Assembly: GCA_026936325.1 (NCBI GenBank)
Contig: JAPTHN010000001.1
Coordinates: 131,479,138 to 131,543,137, forward strand
Reading direction: 5' to 3'
Length of the DNA: 64,000 nt
From: Platynereis dumerilii
Taxonomy: Eukaryota; Annelida; Polychaeta; Phyllodocida; Nereididae
Both the position numbers and the translations under genes were made by a program. This document shows positions 44,340 to 57,029 of this stretch, in pieces. The notes beneath the pieces were generated by a model, which did not search any database, was not told the DNA's origin, and saw nothing but the letters and a program-made list of their open reading frames with translations. Positions within the stretch are counted from its first letter, which is position 1. Each line of letters starts with the position of its first letter.

Positions 44340-45480
44340 CATTGTCCAGCATGTGAGATGTCCAGTTTCAGGCTGCTTTGTTGTCCAGCAGTTCACTTTC
44401 CACCTTCTACATTGTTCTGTTGTCACATGGAACAGGAGCTTCCATCCACTTCACACAGAGCCCACTACTGACACTCAGCCTGCCACTGGCTATCAAGGTG
44501 AATCTCAAGCCACTAATCATGGGTTTGTCTGTTGATTGCAGGGATTGACTCACATGGACAACATTGACCTCAACCTTGTTATTTTGATCTTTTGTGATGA
44601 GACTTATCGCTTGGGTTAATTCTTGATAAGAGTTGAGATGACTCACTCATGTAGACAAGCCATAATTAACAGGAAGGAACCTTGTTGGGTATTGAAAAAT
44701 GTATGGGCTCTAGGCTAGGGTTAGAGCTCTTTGTGGCTGTACATCCAAGCAGATATTTTTGTAAGCTTGCATCAGGTAATAGATATGCATTGGGCTGTGG
44801 GATATTCAGCAACCATGCATGCTGGTAGATGTAGCAGAAAACTCAGTGGTATGATGCAAGCTTTTTTGATAGGTGTAGTTACCTTCAACTACCATTAAAA
44901 TGAACAAACATTCTGAGATCAGAAAACAGACGCGGGCCCTCACATATTTGTGGCTTTACAATTGACCATTATATCTGGCTTTCGGTGGAGCATTTCTTTG
45001 GGATACAAAGATGAATAGTCTGTTGTAAGACTTTTTACTGATGACATCAGTCAGTGCCTCAGTGGCTTAGCTTCAATCGGAGAACACAGTATGCAGCCTC
45101 TAATCTGCTATATGAATATGAACAGCAGGTACATGCAGAGATGAATGCTGACCAGTTATAATGAACCAATCATTGGCTTATCAATATATATCTGGAGCGA
45201 ACTCTTGTAGGGTATCAACCAGGCCATTAAGTCACATGACTGCAAAGGTCAATGTAGTCCATTTGAGATAACCCACTGCCACCATCGCAGTGAGGAGATT
45301 AGTGGCTGGCCATGGCCTATTCAGAGATTTGCCTCAATAGCCATGGTAGGTCCTGGTGTGGGCTTTGTGGCTAATGAAGTGGAAATAATTTCCACATACC
45401 ACTGCTTTCTACAGAGACCATACAATTCTTCAGTTGACATTGGCCACTTCTTTAATTGTGAAATAAAACACATAATTGGT
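44340..45480. repeat. D and E blocks, unit II, with two empty insertion sites
   Basis: Matches 10126-10225, 12835-13860 and 14930-15389. GGAGCTTC at about 44428 and ATCTCAAG at 44502-44509 each occur once, where unit I has a transposon between two copies. Confidence 0.92.
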
Positions 45481-45649
45481 GTAAACCCATATATTTAGCT
45501 TTTTAGTGGATCAAACATTTATGTATAAGTGATGTTTTGGCAAAAAAAAACCCATTTATTATTCAATGGAGAGTTTCCCATAATATGCAAACCTTGTGTT
45601 TAAAACTGGATGAAGTAACCATGTTATGATACAGCGATATATATTTTAA
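45481..45649. other. spacer
   Basis: No feature recognised. Confidence 0.3.
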
Positions 45650-46810
45650 AAAACAGGACCAGCATCTACAGACCACTGGTTACTGGTTCCACATTAACTC
45701 ATTGAAGTTTTAATTGCACAGTTTATTTCCATGTTCTCTTTGCAATGTGCCAGCCATCAAATAAAGTTGATTGAACTCTCTGGGGCATATTGTCTTTTAA
45801 CACTAGCAATGCAAATTCAACCAAAGGCTTTCCATTCTGGCCACATCTAACACGACACAATTGATTTGTATTGCTCAAGTAAACAAAGAGTGCATCCACT
45901 TGATTAAATCCTCCGTATCAAGACATTTGCATCAGAGTTGCCTGTTTACTGTTTTGTTCTTCAAATGTCAATGTTGCAATGCACCAAGGAATTTTAAGAC
46001 AATAGGCATTTCATCACTTTCAAATAAAACAATGATTGACAAAGTTGCAAAAAGAAAGGATGAAGTACAAATGCGTGCCATTGCAAGGAGATTTGAGATT
46101 GACGTTGTGGCTCCGAAACAATTCTGTTATTACATTATACCTCAATGTAAATACTTTTATGAGATTAAAAAGAATTTGACAAGACAATGTGCTACTTAAA
46201 CAATTGTACCTCATTAAAAAAAACTGTTGTGTATAATACTTGATGGACCATGTTTGAAATTATTTGTATTTGAAAAGTGTAGTTAACTTATTTTTTAGGC
46301 TGAGCACACCTACTAATTAGGCCCTGGAGAACTGTAACTTATAATACCAAGTAAAAATCAGAATAATCCAGTCCATCTCACTTCCTTATGAAACCTTTGA
46401 TTAAATGATTAACTGAAAACCCAGAGCTGAAGTTTTTACATAGTGTTTTAAATATACATGTATAAGCAAATCTGGCTAAAATCTTTTCACTGGAAAAAAT
46501 GTTTATTTGATAGGTTCTAGTGAATATCACTGTGAAATGGAGCAGAGCACATCCTGTATTGCCGCAGGGAAGGCCATGGTGGCTGAGCCTTTTGCCATTT
46601 GGGCCACCGCCATGTGCCCTGTAATCAAGCCATTGAAGTTGGAACCACCTTTCTCCTGCCACTCTTCCAGGCCCTCTACTTGCGCTGGCCAACATCATTT
46701 GCCGCTTTTCCTGCCCTTTACCTTCCAGTACAACACATAGAAGTTAGTCATCCCATAATATGTAAGGCAAACAGAGATGGTTACTCTCTGCCTCTATAGG
46801 CTTTTGGATT
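45650..46810. repeat. F block, unit II (paralogous to 19890-20760)
   Basis: Colinear with the unit I copy. It is about 0.3 kb longer because of sequence near 45.98-46.20 kb that unit I lacks. Confidence 0.9.
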
Positions 46811-47489
46811 ATTTAATTAAATTAAAAAAAAGATCTGATATTAAGCCATGGATCCCCTTAAAAAAAATTATTTGGTGGTTTGGGAAAAGCTGAACATTAT
46901 ACTCTAGGCACAACAGTAGATGAACAATGCACATCACCATGGCGTTTGTTGACAATGTTGTAACCATCACGGTAGCAATACAGCCAATTGTGAGAAAAAG
47001 GCACTCGACAATAGAAGTACTTAGAAGAAGGTCAATGGCAGCCAGAGGGTCAACCATGTGGAACAAAGAGGCTCGACAGTCTTTCCGAATTCATGACCAA
47101 AATATTCTTTTCTATGATATTGAAATTTTTAATCGACATTCTGTGATCCAGAAAGTTATTAAAACCTACTTAATTCTTCATAGATGTCCATTGGTAGACA
47201 TAATTATAAAAAGCCAAGCAACATTAAATTTTATAAAAGGTTATGCGGGGCAAAGTAAGGGAGGGTTGCCAAAAAAACCCTCCAAAATCCCAGTGCGTTT
47301 ACATAGTGTGTACAGTGTGTTTATAGTGTTTTATATATATTACACAAATTAATTCTTCATATGACTGCAGATATTATATTTTTGTAGTGCATTTCCAAAT
47401 GCAATTAATTGATACCAAACAATACCGATTTACTCAATCAAATGGAATCTGATCATGTACTAACAACTTTTTTTTCTATTAACATCGAG
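46811..47489. other. unit II-specific stretch with a 141-codon frame
   Basis: The plus frame at 46927-47352 (MHITMAFVDNVV...) has no recognisable domain and no counterpart in unit I. The segment begins with a diverged TTATTTGGTGGT word of the A/G block. Coding status is unsupported. Confidence 0.35.
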
Positions 47490-47720
47490 ATCAAGGCGGT
47501 GTGTGATGTTAATTGGAATGACATTTTGTTAAGACTGGCCATCCATACATCTCCTAGGTCATGCCAGTGTTTGCATATTTCATGTGACAAATGACAATAC
47601 CCATTAGAGCATACATCGTCTGAATGAACAACAGCCTTCTCATGCTCTGTGACAATGCAATCTGTATGTCTCAAAATAATGGAATATTATATGAAACTTT
47701 AAAACAAGAATAAGGAGGAT
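47490..47720. repeat. R block, unit II
   Basis: Closest to 21060-21290 (GTGTGATGTTAATTGGAATG, CATATTTCATGTGACAAATG). Confidence 0.9.
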
Positions 47721-47862
47721 TTATGCAGTTAAGGTAATGTCCAATGCCATGGAATATGCTACTAAATAAAAGAAGGTTTGCACCATTTCTTTGTGTTCTA
47801 TACATTCCTCAATTCTGCATCAATCAGGCTGTCATTACACCAATCTCTCTGTTTTACTACCT

Positions 47863-48315
47863 CACTGTACAATTTGAAATTTTGAGTTAGCTCAAATGAT
47901 TGAGTGAGATAGTTGCACAATTTGTTTGAGCCATGCTAGCTTGCCATTTTGAGTTATGATAATCTTTATGTTGTTATAACTTGCAAACAACAAGCTATCT
48001 TGGCTCAAAGGAATTGTGCAACCATCCATAGGCGTATCGGAGGGGGGGGGGGCAGGGGGGGCAATTGCCCCCCCAAAAGTTTGGGAAACAGTAAGATTCG
48101 GACAAAAAGGCTGAAAAATTTGGGCAGATGATTATATAAAAACTACTGAAAATTAATGATTTCCAGGCAATTTAATCTGAAATGTTTATAAATTTAGATT
48201 GTGAAATTCGGGCAAATGTCACTCGCCCCCCAAAAAATCGTGCGCGCCGTACGCCTATGCGTTGAACCATCTCACTCAATCAATTAAGCTAACTCAAAAT
48301 TCAAAATTTACAGTG
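47863..48315. repeat. 81-bp-arm foldback whose right arm is split by an insertion
   Basis: The left arm 47863-47943 reads TTTTGAGTTAGCTCAAATGA, then TTGAGTGAGATAGTTGCACA. It pairs with 47991-48026 plus 48265-48315. The missing middle of the right arm is exactly where the G-rich element sits. Confidence 0.88.
48027..48264. mobile_element. short G-run TIR element, 7-bp TSD
   Basis: The ends are CATAGGCGTATCGG followed by a G run, and the reverse complement of the right end, CATAGGCGTACGGCGCGC. AACCATC flanks it (48020-48026, 48265-48271). The next outer base differs, so an original 8-bp duplication is possible. 238 bp, no coding sequence. The pairing of the surrounding foldback confirms the insertion. 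Confidence 0.85.
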
Positions 48316-49059
48316 CTCCTTGACAGTGCCTTACTTTATACCTGTAATTTTTATGGCTACTACTGTCACAGACAAATTCTAATCATTGTCATTCTGTCAC
48401 ACCTCCCTCTTCACATGCAAGTATTGGTTGTAGTATCGTTTTCCCTGGGCTCTTGAGAGGGAAGGATGCTCCACCCTCAATGACTGGCCAATGGGTCTGC
48501 ATGATGTTGTGCTAATATTTCATTTTATTCCCATCTGTCACCTACATATCAGTTTCGTGGGGCCCCCTAGTATAGTGTCAATACGAATAATCGATCACTT
48601 GTGTAACATATATATATTATAAATGTTTATTTATAGATATTAAAATCACCAATCCAATATTGTCATTTGATTTAACAGGGGAATTAAATGATCAAGTTCT
48701 TCTAGTACCTAAAGCTACATGTATATTATAATATGCCAACAATATAACTATGATGTATTCGCAGAAAACATTTTTCAAAACCAAATCATGTGTCAGTCTT
48801 CCAACTTAAATTGTATGCCAAAGCCATGAGGGATGTTCTCTTTCAACAACAAAAACAGATTCCACAAAGTGCTTTGCCCTCTGACAGCATCTCAAAATTT
48901 GTATGCATTTCAATCATATTAAAGAAGCAAACAAACGTGTTTGGGTTGTCTCTGTAAGGACACTTAAGGCCAGAATTGCCTATTTAAATTTGCAAGTTTA
49001 TTTAGTTTGTTTCAAAAACCAACATGAAATAAATGTGCCAATGAATTTGGAGATTTAGC
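48316..49059. other. spacer
   Basis: No gene or repeat end recognised. Confidence 0.4.
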
Positions 49060-50020
49060 AGAGAGAGCAGGAACTACTGAAAACATCTGAGGTACTATGT
49101 TTTTAAATACAATCTAAAATTTAACGGAAAGTAACAACTATTTGGCATTGACATGCCAACTTATTCCCTATTCTTCCTAGATATTTACTTGGTGGTGCGG
49201 TTTTCTAACAAAATAACAACAACAGATGCATCAAATTAATATGTACATTCCATAATATGGTGATCGCTGAAGAGTGTCGTAATCATCATAGAAACAATTT
49301 GTGTGGTTGGTTGTTTATAAGAAGCAAATTGTGAGACACATGCAATGTCAACCCCCTGCCAAAAGTCTTTAGTGGAAATGTTCGTGTTTATGGCGTATGG
49401 CTGGTGAGTCGATGATGGCAAGAAGGAAGTCATGGCAGGAGGGCGATGGAGCCCAGCAGTTTATCCACGAATCTTGAGCCTCTATCCTACTGCATGAGAC
49501 AGCCTCACATGAGACAACCTCGTGTTGTTTCTGACTCTGCTCAATGGGGCTTTTTGCCTCTGGAGAACCTTGTCATGCTAACAAATGAAGTTATCACGCA
49601 AAAACTTATGCACATAATGGACATGAGCTATTGGATGGGACTACTGTATACTGTCATGTCAATGCTGTGTTTGGTAAGGCTGAATGAACATTTGACAATG
49701 TTCTGTAATACAAATCTGGAACAAGACAAGTACATATATGTCAACAAATGAAATGTGTATTAATGCAATATACACTGATCAATGAAAAGTCTCGCAAATT
49801 CCATTTGCAATTACATTGGATGTCTTTATTGACTTGATGTGATTTCTCATTGTGCTTATTTAAAGTAAAATTTAATGATGGCAGACATCTTCTTAGCATA
49901 GGCCTATAGACATCTTGTTGTTTCTTTTATTGCACAGGAAAGACAATGATTAATGCATTTGGGGTTCTATCAATTTAAAACGTTTTCTACTAAAGACACC
50001 CAGTAGGATGTTGCTCATGA
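49060..50020. repeat. G block, unit II (paralogous to 25780-27012)
   Basis: Colinear with unit I. A 101-codon frame (49446-49751) shares its first 37 or so codons with unit I, but that copy is then cut by a stop. Confidence 0.9.
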
Positions 50021-50114
50021 TACATTGTATGAAGGTCAACAAATTGATTGCGTTCCAGGAATTGAACTTGGGACCTTTAGAGGAGCAGCGGCCAAGTAAA
50101 TTCAAACCACTTTT

Positions 50115-50390
50115 TTTGAGGTGATGCCTCAGCCCTGCGCTGATATATTCTTAGTGATTCTATTCGGCCCCACCCGCCTCTGATTAGATGGCCACAGACC
50201 TCCCGACAGGAGGCCAGAGGCCAAATCTGGAAATTCAGACTGTGTTGAATCGTCATCAAGTTGCGGGCGTAGTAAAATGCGAACCGGGAAAATTTGCGGG
50301 CCGGTGGGTCGCGGGATTTTGTAATAATGCGCGGATCAGCAGGCCCGGAACGTTTTGATGGGTTTCATGGTAATCAATCTGACCAGTAGG
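50115..50390. repeat. uninterrupted copy of the repeat at 41815-42700
   Basis: GAGGTGATGCCTCAGCCCTG leads directly to GCCCCACCCGCCTCTG, showing the pre-insertion arrangement for 41861-42450. Confidence 0.85.
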
Positions 50391-51234
50391 TATATATATA
50401 CCCTCTGCGAAACCTCAAGGCCCGATTTCACCAACATGGTATTAAGAGTTAAGCCAGGCCTTTGCTAAGATCTGGTCTGGCTAAGCCAATCTCTCAAGCA
50501 GAGCAGGATCAAGGAAGCTTTAGGAAAGTACTGAGTGAAAGTCTACACATAGTAAACTGCTCATACTTAAAAACGCACACTTCCAAAAATGTTAAAAATA
50601 GCACTTCCTCCTAAAGTATCAAGATGAAAGTTTGAACACTTCTAGTGCTTGCCATCAGGTACATTAATGAAAATTTACAAATCTCTTATAGTGTAGTGCT
50701 TTTGTGTCAAATTAATTCGTCGTTGTTACTATCTACCAAGTTATCATGCCTATAACTTGAAATCCGTACCACTTAGAGCTGAAAAATGTATTACCAACAT
50801 ACGGGGAAGTGGCTATTCTGCACACATTGAGATATATTTCAGGTCTCTATGACCAATAGTTATTGAGATAGAACATATCCTTGAATCAGAAATTTACAAA
50901 CACAAACAAAAATACTCTTTTCATTGATAGTTTGGATTCTGAATAACAAAGATAATCTCCACTACTCCCTCCAGTGTCCAATGTCTTTGCTGAACCAAAT
51001 TTCAGATGCTAAACGATGGTTAAATGTTACTGGCACCCCATATTTGATTAATAGTTTCAGAGAAGCATCAAACTTCATACTAAGCATGTCAGATGCAAGG
51101 AAAATTTAAGAAGTTACGTAATATTCTTTTGAAACATGTATTGATAATATATATTAACTACAACTAATTTCAATTCCAATCACCTAAACAAAATTTTAGT
51201 GAGGTAAAGGCAATAAGCCTTATTGATTTACTTT
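50391..51234. other. spacer
   Basis: No gene recognised. The 61-codon frame at 50924 has no motif. Confidence 0.4.
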
Positions 51235-51660
51235 AGGTGGCCATAGTCATTTTCTTGTAAACATTGTCAATTTTACTCAAAACTTGTCAATTGTTCTTGT
51301 CTGCTTGTGTGGTATAAATCTAAGGAGAACAGTTTATTTTTGCGAATGTCAAATGCAAGTTACATATTTTTTATCACAATTTCTCCAAAACCTAAAATAC
51401 CAGAGAGATATGGAAATGTCATTTATTTGTCAAATTTGGACAAGCTGCTTCAGTTCTTTATTCCATTTGGACGACCCTCAGGCTTTCTTTGATCTTTTCC
51501 AGACTCTACACAGTCCACAAAATGTTGCAGACCACCCATCGGTCCCACCCGCTGGTCAATCTGATTGAGCAAGACTGACAACAGAAGCAGCAAAATTGTT
51601 TTCCTTGAAGTTTATTTTGGTATCTAACTTGATGCCAAAGAAGTTTTTTTTGGTAAGGCT
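51235..51660. repeat. start of unit III (paralogous to 39260-39680)
   Basis: See the unit II copy. It lies about 12.0 kb downstream of that copy. The match stops near 51660. Confidence 0.88.
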
Positions 51661-52164
51661 ATAGGTGAAACAGATATTCACTTTATCAAATCCACTTACA
51701 TGTATACAAATAGTCAGGGGGCTGAACATCAACCATCATTTCATGAGTGCGCCAATTGAATTTGATATACACTTTGAAAGAAGACACCAAGTATTTTCTC
51801 CAAACAAAAATTTTATGTTTCCCTTGACGGGCAGTGTTTATACCTTCCCTGACATAACATGTTGGAGGTGTTTAGTAAAGGCATGATGTTCAGGTCAGAC
51901 AATGCCAATCAGGCATGCAAAGTATCCGTGGCAAAAATAATTTCACAAAATATTGGTATACGTGTATATCACAGCATAGTAAGCATGCACATTCTTTATG
52001 CATTTAAATAATCATGGGCGATCTGTTAATGTTCATCTCTCACCCACGCGGGAATCTTTTTTCAAAAGAATTTAAAGGATTGACAATGACAAATGGCTGA
52101 ACAATAACATTGGCTTTGTCAATTGTCTACATTAATCAATACATATTTAAATCGCCAGAAATAT
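51661..52164. other. spacer
   Basis: No feature recognised. Confidence 0.35.
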
Positions 52165-53304
52165 CACACAGAAAAAAACTTGGTTTTTTGGGGTTTTCTA
52201 CATAATCATTTGAATGTATAAACAATCAAATGGATAAAATGGGTTAATTATGGTTTGTTAAAAAATCAAATGAATAATTTAAAACCAGTTTGGTTAACAC
52301 TGGTTTATTTGGGTTTTATAAAAAAACCACTTGGATATTTACAAAACCACTAATGATTAAAATGGTTTTATTGCAAACCAAATGAATACTTAAAAAACCA
52401 TGTGTCCAGGTTCACTGATCTTTAACATTGTTCACAGCTTCACATTTAAGGATATGAACACTTAATCTGCCAAGTTTGTGTTTGACATTGTTACAGCTTG
52501 TTTAAGGCTAATCACAAGGTAATATTGTCAGAGCTGAGACACAATTATATGTACCTTTTGTGAGAGTCAGTTAGATGGTGCAGTGACCAGGTCTGATTGA
52601 TTTGTTCATTGAACATATTAAATGAAGAGGCAAGCACAATCATCCTGGTTTATCATCAGTTCCAAGGTAGGAATTTTATGATTAATTTTCTTTTAATTTA
52701 TGAGCTGCATGAGAACATTCGCTAACATTTATTAGACAAAAAAGTCACTCTATTTTATGTATATATCATAGGTCTTTGTTCAGAGAGTGTGCACATTTTT
52801 AAAAACCTGTTAGTTGCTGGTGATCAATTATCTTATTTATATTATATTAATTATGAAGTGAGGATTATATGGTTTTTGATCATCATCCAGAAATCACAAT
52901 GGAAACAATTTTCATAATTGACATTTAAAGCTACAAGTAGATCTCTTAGGTTACAGTTTGTGATGTGTACTGTATATGATGTTGTTTAATCATGTATTTC
53001 ATTGGCCAATGCTTCATATTTATAGTCTATTATAATATTAGTCTCATATAACCACCTCAAAAAAGATCGGGTATATGACAGCAAAGCTTCAGCAATATAA
53101 ATGATTATTAGTATAGGCTATTTTCCAAGGTTGCTTACGGCACATAGTAAGAATATCATTCCTTTCCCTGCAGGGAGTCATCAGCTGATGTCACAGAAAT
53201 TGTCTTGACATCTGTGTGACGTCAGGTTATTTTAATACATAGTAAGAATTGTATTCCGTTATTTCAATAGAGTGTGCCTAACTATTAAATTATTTCTGTT
53301 TCAG

Positions 53305-53409
53305 CTTTTACGTGAATTTAAGCTCATCCAACCAGTGGAACTGGGTGAGCTTATCACCAGAACAGCTCTGGATAGGTCTCAGGAATCGTCCCTGAAAAAA
53401 ATCTTCTGA
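53305..53409 (+). other. candidate exon inside the 52-55 kb element (weak)
   Basis: After an acceptor-like TTTCTGTTTCAG, 34 codons read LLREFKLIQPVELGELITRT and ALDRSQESSLKKIF, then TGA. An internal donor-like CTGG|GTGAGC lies at 53344. No family recognised. It may be a relic of an element gene or chance. Confidence 0.18.
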
Positions 53410-53870
53410 GACCCGGATTGGTGATGCCCTTGAGGCAGACGAGTGAAAAGGTGGGTCTCTGTTTCTGTTTCTGTGCACTGTTTAATGTTATCTTTCTCTT
53501 AACCGTTAAATGAAGGGCATCACATGTCACAAATTCTTTGTTTAGCTTTTTGAAGTAGCTGGCAAAGATGCACATATCGTCATGAGCAAATGACAGCTGA
53601 TTGTATTTGAGCTCTCTTTCCTAGCTTTTTAGAGATTATAATGAAACCAATGGATTGACTGCCATAAAATATGCCATAAAATTGTCAATTTCAAATTAGA
53701 ACTACTGTATATGGTCAAAATTATGAAATGTTGTGAAGAGTGTTTCAGAATCAGACAAGAAGTTAATACTCATTGTTTGAATCTGTTCATGAAACCAATG
53801 CAATAGACACTGCGTAATATTATGCTTATGAACATATGAAAAGTAACATGGTGATTGCGTGTATTTTCAG

Positions 53871-54002
53871 GAAGCCAAGTGCTCAACAGCAAACCTTAAA
53901 GAATTGTGGTCCATCTCAAAGCCCATTGGACACACGTCAGCGACCATCAGCATTCCAGATGATAACAGTGTGTGCCTTTTCCCTGGTTCTTTCTTGCGTT
54001 AA
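53871..54002 (+). other. candidate terminal exon with downstream poly(A) signals (weak)
   Basis: Preceded by TGTATTTTCAG. 43 codons (start EAKCSTANLKELWSISKPIG) run to TAA at 54000. AATAAA occurs at 54302, 54316 and 54320. No family recognised; the longer overlapping frame at 53836-54138 is equally anonymous. Confidence 0.2.
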
Positions 54003-55044
54003 TGCTTATTACCGGGTGTACGACATCCGGTGTTCACCAACATTTAGAAGAACAATTTCACGTTTATGGACTATTACATTGCATTCTTCATGGACTACTA
54101 CATCAACAAATGTACCATATCAGCATGAGTATATCTAAATATGAAAATATGTATTTCATTTGTTTTTTATGTGTTTTGTGGTTTCCTGGGGTTTATATTT
54201 GAAAATTTGAATAATAGTTATACACTTGTTATTTCTTCCTACATATATATATAAATTTTTATGCCTGCTAATTTCATTTTCTTCTTGTTTGGAGTTTTAT
54301 AAATAAATATATATGAATAAATAAAGCCAAATGCCTTTCTATTCTCTTTCTGCTTGGATGTATTTTACCCCTGTGTGCTCAAAATATACAAAAAAGGAAA
54401 GATGAAATTTGTCAATAAACAAGAATTTTTTTGTACGCAACACCAACAGTGAGGTAAAAAAATCGTACCTGGATATTTGAAAATCTTATAATGGTTTTCC
54501 AGCAAACCAGCTAACTTTTTATTTAAATTCTTTATATGGTTATGAAAGCCCTATGGGAATGATGAGACTATCCAATCGATTACTAGAAAAACCCATTTGG
54601 GTTTCATATATGCTCCATGATGGAATAATGTAAATCCAGTTATGGATATTTGTAAAACCTAAAAAGGGTGAATATTTACTTCAGTTGGTTTCTATAAAAA
54701 CCAAAGATGAATATGTACAAAACCAACTAATGAAATACTTGATTATTCTATAAACCACAAATGGTTTAATAAACAACCAGAATATTGGTGTTGAACAGTC
54801 CTTCATAGGTTTCTTCATAAACCACTAAAGGTTTTATATCATTCCAAGGTGGATTTTAAGATGGTGGTTTTTTAAACATCCACATCAAGAGGGTTTTAAA
54901 AAAAACCAGAAGTGGTTTTATACTGGTGACAAGCCAAAAAACCACATATAGATGTTTGTGTAACCTTTTTTTCTGAGTGTGTGAACCTGAACTCACGAAA
55001 TCAATGATGTATTTTTTGTTGGGGAACTTGGATAATTTTACAGT

Positions 55045-55245
55045 ATGATTTCTTTTACAGATGATTTCATATTTGTAGACAAAAGGACTGATTGTGAATT
55101 TTTTTCTAGGACATGCTATCCCATGGGGAAAAGTGATGTCATAATCTTTTTAATGTCACTTTTCCCTATTGAATACATGTCCTGGAAAGGAATTCTCATT
55201 CAGTCCTTTTGTCTACAAATATGAAATCATCTGTAAGAAATAATG
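55045..55245. repeat. foldback, second copy of the 0.6 kb family
   Basis: Arms about 55045-55133 and 55152-55245 share ACAGATGATTTCATATTTGT, AGACAAAAGGACTGA and GGGAAAAGTGA. The centre holds GTGATGTCATAATC. Confidence 0.88.
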
Positions 55246-57021
55246 AATTATAATGTAATTTATATAAACATCCATGTGAAACCCAGGACTGCATTGTACA
55301 AGAAATGACCGACGGTTGAATGCATTGCTGATGTTTGATGAGATAGTTCCTGAGCACAACCCAAGCAAACTTCACTGAAACTGCAGAGTTGCAACTTCAC
55401 AAGGACATCTTCCTAATTATTACCGGCCATGCATCCTATGCACAGAGCCTATATATATGAGCCCCGTCACTCATTGGTTAGCAAGGCGCCGACATTTTAA
55501 CTACATGCGCCACGACGCTGCAGCGGCTGGCAGGGGAAACGCTACCAAAACAATGCAGCATTGCATGGAGTGAGGCTGCTCTCTCGTGGTTTCTGGGCTG
55601 GATCTTCTGAAAATAAAGATTTTTGAACCTGGTAAAATACCAGTGTCAGCTAGAGGGATGGTAGGAAGCCACTAGGCTGGTATTTCTGGCATTACCTTCA
55701 GTAATGTGCTAGTAAAACGTCCGTGAATACAGCCTCACCGCCACTTCGCAATGTAAACATGTGGTCCAGAGCAACTAAAATGCCTTACTTCATGGCCCAG
55801 CAGGCCAGGCTGACTAAAACACTTCAGTCTGTTGTCAGCAAGCTTTGCTTATGGAATTCAATTACAAAGGCTGATTGTGATTATCACTGATTAGAAACAG
55901 CTGTCAGCATCCTAAGTGCAATTAAGCCAGTATACACAGTGTAGGCCACTGTAGGGCCTATTTACTGGGTGAGCCACTACCCAATTAGGAATCATTGTTT
56001 ATTTTAACAATTAATCTGGAATCAAAGGCCTTAATTGCTTAAATGTGACACTCAGAGCATCATTGCTAGTGAAATTTGAGGCAGTAAAATAGAAATTGAA
56101 GTTTATCAAATTTTTTTTTTAAGGAAAAGTCAAACTTAATTGTGCTCAACATGCTCGATAGAGGGACCATCTGCTAACAGTGGCAAAGGAGGGGGATCTC
56201 CAGTGAGATCGAGTATTTTAAAATAAAAGTTCCTGGTCTGAGGTATTTGAGGATGGGGGGGGGGGGGGCTTGGAGATTTTCTTGACCGAAATTTATTAAT
56301 TTTGTGTGATTGTTTATCCGAAAACACTTGCTGAGATAACCAGTTTTCAAATGTAAATCAAACAAACAGTATACTGTGGTTATAAACAGAAATTATTTTA
56401 TAAATTTCAGACTTTCTGGAATTTTTTTCAAATCATACACTATAGCCAGGAAATTATCTATTTCCATGAAATTCAGTATAGAAGCTATAGGTTGCCCCTT
56501 GCAGTGATGCAATTGCAACATTTCTGAACCATAAATTTGCACATTTCAATGATTCTGAACATCCAAACTTATATGAAATTCAAGCTGGCTGCCAACATTG
56601 CAGCTATAATATTATATTCGACGGGTGAAAGCCAAGAGAGTGTATACATGTGAACAGTATTTATGAAGCACTTACACCCTTATGTCTTTTACCCATCGAT
56701 ATATATCCTATACATAAGAGGCCTTTTCTGGGCATAAGCAAAGTTATTCTCTGCTGACATAAATTTTAGGGTGCTCACTCTTCCTATTTATGAACATGGT
56801 GCTAACAAGCAAGCTGCCATGAAATGCCATTGTTCTCCTAAATTTTGAATGCTTGCATGTCCATGTGATGTGTAATGACCTACGGGACAATGGTTTAAGC
56901 TCAAAATTAGGAGGGGCCAGAGGGGGGTCAAATTAATTTCAGAGGGGGAACTGCCCCCCCCCCCCGGTGATTTACAGTACAAAAGGAGCACATTTGAAGC
57001 GCATGAATTATTTAAATAATG
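55246..57021. other. gene-free stretch with G runs
   Basis: G14 at about 56255-56268 and C12-14 at about 56955-56968 sit in G-rich contexts that resemble ends of the G-run elements seen elsewhere. No matched ends could be paired. No gene. Confidence 0.45.
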
Positions 57022-57029
57022 CTTCATTT

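Larger units (their letters stand above)
52165..54979. mobile_element. CACTA-like element with subterminal AACCA repeats
   Basis: The left end CACACAGAAAAAAA and the reverse complement of the right end CACTCAGAAAAAAA differ at one base. Both are followed inward by GGTTTTTTGG at slightly different spacing. About 240 bp inside the left end and about 520 bp inside the right end are crowded with short AACCA/TGGTT words in both orientations every 20-40 bases. Dense subterminal repeats are usual in CACTA/EnSpm-type elements. No clear target duplication was found. The central 2 kb lacks this pattern and has no transposase motif. Confidence 0.65.

Noticed and set aside
46927-47352. 141-codon frame
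   Set aside because: No domain recognised and no counterpart in unit I. Left as uncertain rather than called a gene.
49446-49751. 101-codon frame similar to starts at 4689, 26310 and 40527
   Set aside because: Other copies stop early at different places. No domain and no constraint is visible.
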